DNA from: Corynebacterium diphtheriae
GTDB taxonomy: Bacteria; Actinomycetota; Actinomycetes; Mycobacteriales; Mycobacteriaceae
Assembly: GCF_001457455.1 (NCBI RefSeq)
Contig: NZ_LN831026.1
Location: 1,054,001-1,118,000 of the forward strand
DNA length: 64,000 nt
Direction: 5' to 3'
Part shown: piece by piece, positions 57,182 through 64,000 of the stretch
How positions within the stretch are numbered: the stretch's first letter is position 1
How the letters are laid out: every line of letters starts with the position of its first letter
Notes under the pieces: generated by a model
The model's input: the letters and a program-made list of their open reading frames with translations, nothing else
Database searches by the model: none
What the model was told of the DNA's origin: nothing
Position numbers and translations under genes: made by a program

Positions 57182-59850
57182 TGACTTCCAATGCGAACCG
57201 ACTCATGCTTATCGACGGCCACTCGATGGCCTTCCGTGCGTTCTACGCGCTGCCTGCGGAGAACTTCTCTACATCGGGTGGACAGGCGACGAATGCCGTT
57301 TACGGATTTTTGTCGATGTTGTCGTCACTGCTCGTTGAAGAAAAGCCAACCCACGTAGCAGTTGCGTTCGACGTTGGCCGCCAAACATTTCGAACCGAGA
57401 TGTTCCCTGAATACAAAGCGCAGCGTGAGGCTGCGCCACCAGAATTTAAAGGACAGGTGGAAATTATTAAAGAGGTCCTAGGGACTTTGGGAATCACCAC
57501 CTTGGAAAAAGAAAATTTTGAGGCGGACGATATCATCGCCACGTTGGCTACCGCAGCGGGCCCACTTGGTTTTGATACGTATATCGTTACTGGTGATCGC
57601 GATTCTTTCCAGCTAGTAAACGAATCAACCACGGTGCTGTATCCCATGCGTGGTGTATCTGTTCTTCATCGTTTCACCCCAGAAGCGGTGGAAGAAAAAT
57701 ATGGATTAACTCCAGTACAGTATCCAGATTTCGCGGCATTGCGGGGAGATCCTTCAGATAATTTGCCTAATATCCCAGGTGTTGGTGAGAAAACCGCTAC
57801 AAAGTGGATCGTCCAATATGGAAATCTGGATTCCTTGCTTGCTCATGCCGATGAGATTAAGGGCAAAGCTGGTAATAGCTTCCGAGAGCGTTTAGATCAG
57901 GTGCGTATGAATCGCACTTTGACTGAGATGGTCAAGGATCTCGAACTTCCTTATGCTCCAGATCAGCTCGAGCGCAAACCCGCTGATGCGTCGGCAATTG
58001 CATCTAAGTTTGATGAACTTGAATTTGGATCGAATCTCCGCGATCGAGTGATCCATGCAGTTGATGCGCAAGGGAACGTCTCTGAAGAGCCTGAAGAAGA
58101 CAAGCCTGAAGTCGTCATCGACCATGAAAAACTAGCATCATGGCTCGCCAATCGCGCTGGGCAGTCGCTGGCATTGTATGTGCGAGGCCATGGTAGTCCC
58201 GCCAGTGGTGATGCTGAGTCGGCGGCGATCGTCGATAAGCAATTTCATGCTGTAGCGCTTGATTTCGGTGACCTTGACGCCGATGACGACCAAGCATTTG
58301 CGCAGTGGATTGCTAGTGATTCGCCTAAATACCTACATGAAGCTAAAGCTGTATTTCATATGCTCGCGGGCAGGGGCTACACTCTCAACGGCATTGAGCA
58401 TGATACTGCTATTGCGGGGTACTTATTGCGCCCTGGCCAGCGCACGTATGATCTGAAAGACGTGTATCAGTGCCATTTGCAACGTCAACTAGGCGGCGGT
58501 TCTAGCGAGAGCGGTCAACTCTCGTTGCTTGACGCACCTGATGCTCAAAAACTTGTTAACAGTGCTGTAGCGATTTTGGAGTTAAGTAAATCGCTTACTG
58601 CGCAACTACAAGCTATCGACGCATATGAGCTCTATCGGGAAATGGAGCTTCCGCTCGTTGGCGTGTTGGCGCGCATGGAGGCAACTGGAATTTGCGTTGA
58701 TGTGGCCACATTGCGGGAACAGCGAGACGTATTTGTTGAGCAGGTTAAAGAAGAAGAAAGCGCTGCCCGAGAACTCGCGGGGGATGAGACCCTAAATCTG
58801 TCGAGCCCAAAGCAGCTTCAAGTGGTTTTATTTGACACATTAGGGCTTCCTAAGACTAAGAAGACCAAGACTGGATACTCCACGGCAGCAAAAGAAATAG
58901 AATCGCTGGCTGTTAAAAATCCACATCCGTTCCTTGATCATCTCTTGGCGCATCGAGAGTTCCAAAAGATGAAAACTACTCTAGACGGCCTCATTAAAGC
59001 AGTCGGAGATGACGGCCGTATTCACACTACGTTTAATCAAACTGTCGCCTCAACTGGTCGTTTAAGCTCAACGGAACCAAACCTGCAAAACATTCCTGTG
59101 CGTACTCCAGCAGGAAGGAAAATTCGCTCTGCTTTTGTGGTAGGACAAGGGTATAAGTCTCTGCTGACGGCAGACTATTCGCAGATTGAGATGCGTGTGA
59201 TGGCGCATCTTTCTGAGGATCCAGGTTTGATTGAGGCTTATCAAACGGGTGAGGACCTCCACAATTTTGTGGGTTCGAAGGTCTTCGATGTGCCAGTTGA
59301 TCAAGTAACTCCTGAACTACGTCGCCGAGTTAAAGCGATGAGCTATGGGTTGGTCTATGGGCTTTCTGCATTTGGTCTTTCCCAACAATTAAACATCCCT
59401 GCTGGTGAAGCCAAAGTGATCATGGAAAGCTACTTCGAACGATTCGGAGGGGTAAAACGATATCTTGACCAAGTGGTCGAACAAGCCCGAAAGGATGGGT
59501 TCACATCGACTTTGTTTGGCCGTCGACGTTACTTGCCGGAGCTTTCTTCGGATAATCGAGTGGCACGTGAAAATGCCGAACGAGCTGCATTGAATGCTCC
59601 AATTCAAGGCACAGCAGCAGACATTATTAAGATTGCAATGCTGCGTGTCGACGCCCGCCTTACTGCAGAAAACTGCCAATCGAGGGTGCTTCTTCAAGTC
59701 CACGACGAATTGGTGCTCGAGGTAGCTTCAGGTGAACAAGAAAAGGTTCAACAACTTGTAGAAGAAGAAATGGACGCCGCTATTTCACTGCGCGTACCGC
59801 TGGAGGTTTCTGCAGGTGTCGGTACAAACTGGGAAGAAGCTGCGCATTAA
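57181..59850 (+). CDS. polA: DNA polymerase I
   Basis: 889 residues from the GTG at 57181. N-terminal 5'-3' exonuclease (LMLIDGHSMAFRAFYALPAE, NFEADDIIATLA, TGDRDSFQLV, GDPSDNLPNIPGVGEKTATK). Central part with degenerate 3'-5' exonuclease. Polymerase motifs: A DYSQIEMRVMAHLS, B RRRVKAMSYGLVYG, C LLQVHDELVLEV. TACACT at 57168-57173, seven bases before GTG, suggests a leaderless message; upstream in-frame starts (57106, 57151) are less likely. Gap filling and repair. Confidence 0.95.
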   Translation: MTSNANRLMLIDGHSMAFRAFYALPAENFSTSGGQATNAVYGFLSMLSSLLVEEKPTHVAVAFDVGRQTFRTEMFPEYKAQREAAPPEFKGQVEIIKEVLGTLGITTLEKENFEADDIIATLATAAGPLGFDTYIVTGDRDSFQLVNESTTVLYPMRGVSVLHRFTPEAVEEKYGLTPVQYPDFAALRGDPSDNLPNIPGVGEKTATKWIVQYGNLDSLLAHADEIKGKAGNSFRERLDQVRMNRTLTEMVKDLELPYAPDQLERKPADASAIASKFDELEFGSNLRDRVIHAVDAQGNVSEEPEEDKPEVVIDHEKLASWLANRAGQSLALYVRGHGSPASGDAESAAIVDKQFHAVALDFGDLDADDDQAFAQWIASDSPKYLHEAKAVFHMLAGRGYTLNGIEHDTAIAGYLLRPGQRTYDLKDVYQCHLQRQLGGGSSESGQLSLLDAPDAQKLVNSAVAILELSKSLTAQLQAIDAYELYREMELPLVGVLARMEATGICVDVATLREQRDVFVEQVKEEESAARELAGDETLNLSSPKQLQVVLFDTLGLPKTKKTKTGYSTAAKEIESLAVKNPHPFLDHLLAHREFQKMKTTLDGLIKAVGDDGRIHTTFNQTVASTGRLSSTEPNLQNIPVRTPAGRKIRSAFVVGQGYKSLLTADYSQIEMRVMAHLSEDPGLIEAYQTGEDLHNFVGSKVFDVPVDQVTPELRRRVKAMSYGLVYGLSAFGLSQQLNIPAGEAKVIMESYFERFGGVKRYLDQVVEQARKDGFTSTLFGRRRYLPELSSDNRVARENAERAALNAPIQGTAADIIKIAMLRVDARLTAENCQSRVLLQVHDELVLEVASGEQEKVQQLVEEEMDAAISLRVPLEVSAGVGTNWEEAAH

Positions 59851-59866
59851 TTTCAAGCTGGAATTG

Positions 59867-59901
59867 AGCCCGTGGCTGAGTGCGGAATTCATTCACGGGC
59901 T
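59867..59901. terminator. Hairpin between convergent polA and methyltransferase genes
   Basis: AGCCCGTG/CACGGGCT stem with a 19-nt loop; it reaches the methyltransferase stop codon and probably serves both directions. Confidence 0.6.
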
Positions 59902-60667
59902 AACGGCAATGCGTTACAAAAATAGCTGTTCCTGGAAAGATACGACCTCTCAGTGGTGACCATTGGCCCCATGTTTCAGTGAGATTGGTAGGCCATTCTG
60001 GTTCAATCAGACGATCTATTATGAATCCAGAGGCATTGAGAAGCTCGATCCAATCGCCCATAGTGCGATGGAATTCTGCGTAGGTTATTTTGCCGTTCTT
60101 ATCGCGTTCTGTGTAACTTCGATCAAAATAAGACAGCTCAGCACATAATCCGATTTCGGTGGGATCGTCTGGGAAAATCCATCGCATGGGATGGTTTGTA
60201 GAAAATACTAATTTGCCATGAGGCTTAAGGCACCGTGCAATATCTTTTAAAACTGGCCCTAAATTTTCTATGAAGGGGAAAGCACCAAAAGCCGAAAATG
60301 CTATATCGAAGCTGCTGTCTTTATAAGGAAGATTCACAGCGTCGGCCTGTGTGAGAGGTACGTCGGTAGGAGAATGTCTAAGCATGCCCATCGAAAGGTC
60401 AAACCCCGTAACAAAGGCGTCATAATTATCGAATAACCAGCGAGAACATGGGGCAGATCCGCATCCGATCTCTAAGACATTTAGTCCTGAAATATCTCCC
60501 AATAGGTGTGCCTCGCGTTCTGGGAGCATTTCTGGGCACCAATGAAATCCATTGAGATATGCCGCATGGTCGTTGTGGTAACGCTGGGCATCTGAATCCC
60601 ACCAATCTCGATTGGCGTCTGAGATTTCTTGATCGTTGTGGTGGTCTTTATGAGAGATGTTCATCAT
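59900..60667 (-). CDS. Class I SAM-dependent methyltransferase
   Basis: 255 residues. Motif I VLEIGCGSAPCSRWL, acidic loop after strand 2 (FVTGFDLSMGMLRH), motif II/III DSSFDIAFSAFGAFPFIENL and LKPHGKLVFSTNHP. Rossmann fold using S-adenosylmethionine; substrate unknown. It is a conserved neighbour between polA and rpsA in corynebacteria and mycobacteria. Confidence 0.85.
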   Translation of the reverse strand: MMNISHKDHHNDQEISDANRDWWDSDAQRYHNDHAAYLNGFHWCPEMLPEREAHLLGDISGLNVLEIGCGSAPCSRWLFDNYDAFVTGFDLSMGMLRHSPTDVPLTQADAVNLPYKDSSFDIAFSAFGAFPFIENLGPVLKDIARCLKPHGKLVFSTNHPMRWIFPDDPTEIGLCAELSYFDRSYTERDKNGKITYAEFHRTMGDWIELLNASGFIIDRLIEPEWPTNLTETWGQWSPLRGRIFPGTAIFVTHCR

Positions 60668-60877
60668 TGATTATTCTTTTCTATTCAAACTGCTTGATCT
60701 AGCTGGGATTATGCACTATTGTTGTCACAGCGTGTCTGTGCTTAAGTTGCAGGTTGCCTTAGTAGGAGGGTGGCACTGTAACTCTAGTGGGATCAAATGC
60801 CAAGGGTATGTGGTGTTTTGAGAGACGCGTTCCTGTCCATCAACGATTCCTACATTATTTTCGGAGCATTTATACAT
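60668..60877 (+). promoter_or_regulatory. Intergenic region with rpsA promoter and leader
   Basis: 210 nt without a gene, between divergent starts. A TTGCCT at 60754 is a possible -35 element, but no single promoter is certain. A ribosome site CGGAG lies 11 nt before the rpsA ATG. Confidence 0.4.
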
Positions 60878-62338
60878 ATGCCAACCAACAACGTCCCTCA
60901 GGTTGCGATTAACGACATCGGAACCGCTGAGGATTTCCTCGCTGCAGTCGACGCAACCATCAAGTACTTCAACGATGGTGACATCGTCGAGGGCACCGTG
61001 GTCAAGGTTGACCATGATGAGGTTTTGCTTGACATCGGATACAAGACCGAAGGTGTTATCCCTTCCCGCGAGCTGTCCATCAAGCACGACGTCGATCCAG
61101 ATGAGGTTGTCGAAGTCGGCGACCAGATCGACGCACTTGTTCTCACCAAGGAGGACAAGGAAGGCCGTTTGATCCTTTCCAAGAAGCGTGCACAGTACGA
61201 GCGTGCATGGGGTGCTATCGAGGAGCTCAAGGAGAAGGACGAGCCAGTTACCGGTACCGTTATCGAGGTTGTCAAGGGTGGCCTCATCCTCGACATCGGA
61301 CTGCGTGGCTTCTTGCCTGCATCCCTCGTTGAGATGCGTCGTGTTCGCGACCTCGATCCTTACATCGGTCAGCAGATCGAAGCAAAGATCATCGAGCTGG
61401 ATAAGCAGCGCAACAACGTTGTTCTGTCCCGTCGTGCATGGCTTGAGCAGACCCAGTCTGAGGTTCGCTCCGAGTTCTTGCACCAGCTGCAAAAGGGTCA
61501 GGTCCGCAAGGGTGTCGTTTCCTCTATCGTCAACTTCGGCGCATTCGTCGATCTCGGCGGTGTCGACGGCCTCGTTCATGTTTCCGAGCTGTCTTGGAAG
61601 CACATCGATCACCCATCTGAGGTTGTCACCGTTGGTGACGAGGTTACCGTTGAGGTTCTCGACGTCGATCTCGACCGTGAGCGCGTTTCCCTCTCTCTGA
61701 AGGCAACTCAGGAAGATCCATGGCGCGTATTCGCACGCACCCACGCTGTCGGCCAGATCGTTCCAGGTCGCGTCACCAAGCTCGTTCCATTCGGTGCGTT
61801 CGTTCGCGTCGAAGAGGGCATCGAGGGCTTGGTTCACATCTCCGAGTTGGCCCAACGCCACGTTGAGGTTCCAGACCAGGTTGTTAACGTCGGTGACGAG
61901 GCAATGGTCAAGGTCATCGACATTGACCTTGAGCGCCGTCGCATCTCCTTGTCCCTCAAGCAGGCTGACGAGGACTACACCGAAGAGTTCGATCCTTCCA
62001 AGTATGGAATGGCTGACTCCTACGACGAGCAGGGCAACTACATCTTCCCTGAGGGCTTCGATCCAGAGACCAATGAATGGCTCGAGGGCTTCGACGAGCA
62101 GCGTCAGGCTTGGGAGGCTCGCTACGCTGAGTCCGAGCGTCGCTTCCAGCTACACACTGTTCAGATCGAGAAGAACCGCGTTGCTGCCGCTGAAGCTGCA
62201 GCAGCAGGTGAAGCTACCAACTACTCCTCTGAGTCCGCTGAGGCAGCTCCGGCCGCAGCTAACACCGAGGCAGAAGGTGGCTCCTTGGCTTCCGACGAGC
62301 AGCTCGCCGCTCTGCGCGAGAAGCTTGCTGGTAACTAA
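60878..62338 (+). CDS. rpsA: 30S ribosomal protein S1
   Basis: 486 residues, typical of actinobacterial S1. Four S1 OB-fold repeats are seen: ~36-105 (DIVEGTVVKVDHDEVLLDIG), ~123-190 (PVTGTVIEVVKGGLILDIG), ~208-276 (KGVVSSIVNFGAFVDLGG, GLVHVSELSWKHI) and ~293-362 (IVPGRVTKLVPFGAFVRVEE, GLVHISELAQRHV). An acidic/alanine-rich tail follows. It helps mRNA bind the ribosome. Strong host codon bias indicates high expression. Confidence 0.97.
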   Translation: MPTNNVPQVAINDIGTAEDFLAAVDATIKYFNDGDIVEGTVVKVDHDEVLLDIGYKTEGVIPSRELSIKHDVDPDEVVEVGDQIDALVLTKEDKEGRLILSKKRAQYERAWGAIEELKEKDEPVTGTVIEVVKGGLILDIGLRGFLPASLVEMRRVRDLDPYIGQQIEAKIIELDKQRNNVVLSRRAWLEQTQSEVRSEFLHQLQKGQVRKGVVSSIVNFGAFVDLGGVDGLVHVSELSWKHIDHPSEVVTVGDEVTVEVLDVDLDRERVSLSLKATQEDPWRVFARTHAVGQIVPGRVTKLVPFGAFVRVEEGIEGLVHISELAQRHVEVPDQVVNVGDEAMVKVIDIDLERRRISLSLKQADEDYTEEFDPSKYGMADSYDEQGNYIFPEGFDPETNEWLEGFDEQRQAWEARYAESERRFQLHTVQIEKNRVAAAEAAAAGEATNYSSESAEAAPAAANTEAEGGSLASDEQLAALREKLAGN

Positions 62339-62361
62339 TCAGTACTGATTAAAAGCCTTTA

Positions 62362-62405
62362 AGGTGGGGGTCCTAGCGTATTTTGCTAGGACCCCCACCT
62401 TTTTC
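62362..62405 (+). terminator. Strong rho-independent terminator after rpsA
   Basis: A 16-bp perfect stem (AGGTGGGGGTCCTAGC and complement) with a 7-nt loop and TTTTTCT. It may also end the transporter gene from the other side. Confidence 0.9.
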
Positions 62406-62421
62406 TATGTCGTATGGCGTA

Positions 62422-63834
62422 CTAAACGTGAATGAAAAGGAATGCAAACACAACGTTCAAAATCGTGGCAACAATCATCGGTACAGATGTACGTTTGACG
62501 AGTTTGATAGGACTGACATTAATCGCAGTCGAAACAATAATGACTGCCGCGTTGACGGGGGACACCTGGCGCATCAAATTCGACGTTCCCCAAATTGCCG
62601 TAAGCATTTGAACGGGGAGAACACCAGTCTGGGCTGCAAGTGACGGTACGACTTCAGAGAATGCGAAGTAAGGGGCAGTGCCAGATCCCGTTAAAGCTGA
62701 CATAAGTGCTGTTGAAGCTACGAATGCCAAAATGATAATCACAGTAGCGCCAGAGGATCCTTCAGTAGCATTAATCAGCATATCGATCACGCCTAGCTGG
62801 GTTACGCCCTCGACGAGTACCGCAGCTGCAACCAATAGTGCGACCACACCCGCAGCGCCTTCTCCCATGCCTTTAAAAAAGAGTTTCACTGTTTCTAGTG
62901 CATTCATGAGGCTTCGATGCCGGATGGCTTCGATTATCAGCGAAATGAATAGTGACACAATTGTCACCGGCAAAATGCCAGCTTCAAAAGATAGTAGGTC
63001 TGCGCGATGTAAGACGGCTGTCACCAAAATGAGAAGGAGTGGAAGCAAGGGGAGTAGGGCATAGTATGCGGGGAGGCCAGCGGCGCGCCGGAGCGCGTCG
63101 TCAACTGCTGACGTGTCATGCTGAATCGAAGGAGCATCACTTGTGGGAAGTGCTGATTTGCGTGCGTCTACTTTGTCGCAATGATGTTGCCAAGCCATGT
63201 GGACAAAAGCGGTGATCACAAGAGTTGGAATAGTGGCCTTAGCAACGTTGCCGTACACATATTCTGAAATTGGCATACCCACGAGATCAGCACCTTGGAT
63301 AAGTCCAGCTTCCAAAGGTGTAGCTACGATGGTTGATGAGGTGACGATGATAGCGGCCACGGTGAGTGGGGTGAGACCGGCTGCGACGAGTGCTGGTAAT
63401 AGGGTAGCGACCAATAGCAGAGAAAGTGCGGACGCTGATGGCACAATCAGGGACAACGCAGTTCCAATGGTAAAACCGATCGGTACCATCCAGTAAGAAC
63501 CGCGCATTTTTTGGAGTGGTGCGGACAAAAGAACGACTGCTTTGGCGTCGGCACCGATTGTGCGCATGTAGGAGACAAAACCAAAGAGCACCATGATGGC
63601 CATGCCAATACCAGAAAATCTGGATTTAAAAAGTGCCTCGATGACAAGCAGCTCATCGTAAAAACTATTACCAGATGGTTTAATTTCTACTGACGGTTCG
63701 GCCTTCCCAGAAATAGCCGCAATCATAAGAAGAAGTACACCCACGAAGAAAATCGCAGCAGCAGCGTTGACTTTCTTGATAATTAGGTACATCACTGCGG
63801 CGAAGGAAATGAGGGCTATGAGAAGATAAAGCAC
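62422..63834 (-). CDS. DcuC-family C4-dicarboxylate transporter
   Basis: 470 residues from a GTG with AAGGA nine nt upstream; longer readings to 63918 are possible but add a non-membrane start. About 12 membrane helices with typical DcuC segments (ADAKAVVLLSAPLQKMRGSY, SLIVPSASALSLLLVATLLP, TSSTIVATPLEAGLIQGADL, TGSGTAPYFAFSEVVPSLAA). Expected to carry fumarate, succinate or similar acids across the membrane. Substrate unproven. Confidence 0.8.
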   Translation of the reverse strand: MLYLLIALISFAAVMYLIIKKVNAAAAIFFVGVLLLMIAAISGKAEPSVEIKPSGNSFYDELLVIEALFKSRFSGIGMAIMVLFGFVSYMRTIGADAKAVVLLSAPLQKMRGSYWMVPIGFTIGTALSLIVPSASALSLLLVATLLPALVAAGLTPLTVAAIIVTSSTIVATPLEAGLIQGADLVGMPISEYVYGNVAKATIPTLVITAFVHMAWQHHCDKVDARKSALPTSDAPSIQHDTSAVDDALRRAAGLPAYYALLPLLPLLLILVTAVLHRADLLSFEAGILPVTIVSLFISLIIEAIRHRSLMNALETVKLFFKGMGEGAAGVVALLVAAAVLVEGVTQLGVIDMLINATEGSSGATVIIILAFVASTALMSALTGSGTAPYFAFSEVVPSLAAQTGVLPVQMLTAIWGTSNLMRQVSPVNAAVIIVSTAINVSPIKLVKRTSVPMIVATILNVVFAFLFIHV

Positions 63835-64000
63835 TATCTGAGGTCCTTCGACATAGCGACCGTCCGCGTCATATAAGGAGCACTGGTCTTTGCGTGTGAA
63901 AGCATTCGACCTTGCCAAACTGACGCGGTGATCTCCCTGTGTGGCCTTAATCCAACACTTTCATGTAGTAACCACTTTAGCTAGTGGTTATGACCTCTGT
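63835..64000. other. Upstream region of transporter; hairpin near window end
   Basis: 166 nt with no gene recognised. AACCACT-ttagct-AGTGGTT (63969-63988) is an inverted repeat that may be a terminator or operator. The next gene lies outside. Confidence 0.4.

Noticed and set aside
60725..61861. 378-codon minus-strand frame opposite rpsA
   Set aside because: It is a mirror frame created by the strong codon bias of rpsA. It has no family resemblance and runs through the rpsA promoter.

Overview
The window looks like chromosome of a Corynebacterium of the C. diphtheriae / C. ulcerans / C. pseudotuberculosis group. This is inferred from actinobacterial PolA and RpsA proteins, TANNNT-type -10 boxes, moderate GC content and phage proteins typical of actinobacterial siphoviruses. 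The species is not proven. About 57 kb at the left is one nearly complete siphovirus prophage whose left end lies outside the window. Its integrase is cut by the left edge. Its right boundary is the 3' end of a tRNA-Leu gene (about 57006), and the bases after that are ordinary chromosome: polA, a methyltransferase, rpsA and a DcuC-type carboxylate transporter.

Prophage layout, left to right: integrase and a lambda-type repressor on the minus strand, diverging from an excisionase-like protein and a replication-initiator-like protein (1-2.5 kb). Two small genes and a giant 1478-residue protein follow (2.8-8.6 kb). The late operon on the plus strand runs 8.8-33.8 kb: TerS, TerL, portal, MuF protein, scaffold, capsid, connectors, tail terminator, tail tube, frameshifted chaperones, tape measure with two cell-wall-cleaving domains, Dit and other tail-tip proteins, fibre, sugar-binding proteins, two-domain endolysin and membrane lysis proteins. 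From 33.8 to 56.7 kb almost everything is on the minus strand. This arm carries small accessory genes, tRNA-Gln, a complete IS256-family insertion with target duplication, a lipoprotein, ThyX, a broken IS1249-like element, two RapZ-C-like proteins, a pentapeptide-repeat protein, dUTPase, a nuclease, tRNA-Lys and a tRNA-like remnant, SSB, Bet/RecT, a YqaJ exonuclease and an antirepressor.

The genes fit a temperate life cycle. Repressor, excisionase, antirepressor and integrase decide lysogeny. The initiator with SSB, Bet and YqaJ replicates and recombines DNA, and ThyX and dUTPase supply thymidylate. A palindrome of the form GTTGCAAAA-N3-TTTTGCAAC recurs at about a dozen early-region intergenic sites and is absent from the 28-kb late block, which suggests a regulon of one repressor.

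The most unusual features are: a possible ~110-nt small RNA made of type I-E CRISPR-repeat-like hairpins spaced exactly 61 nt apart, with its own promoter and terminator (36.06-36.17 kb); a structured noncoding segment inside the head operon; a probable +1 frameshift in the tail chaperones; internal translation starts in the endolysin; one C-terminal domain shared by capsid and tail tube; and a tRNA-like gene with no anticodon arm.
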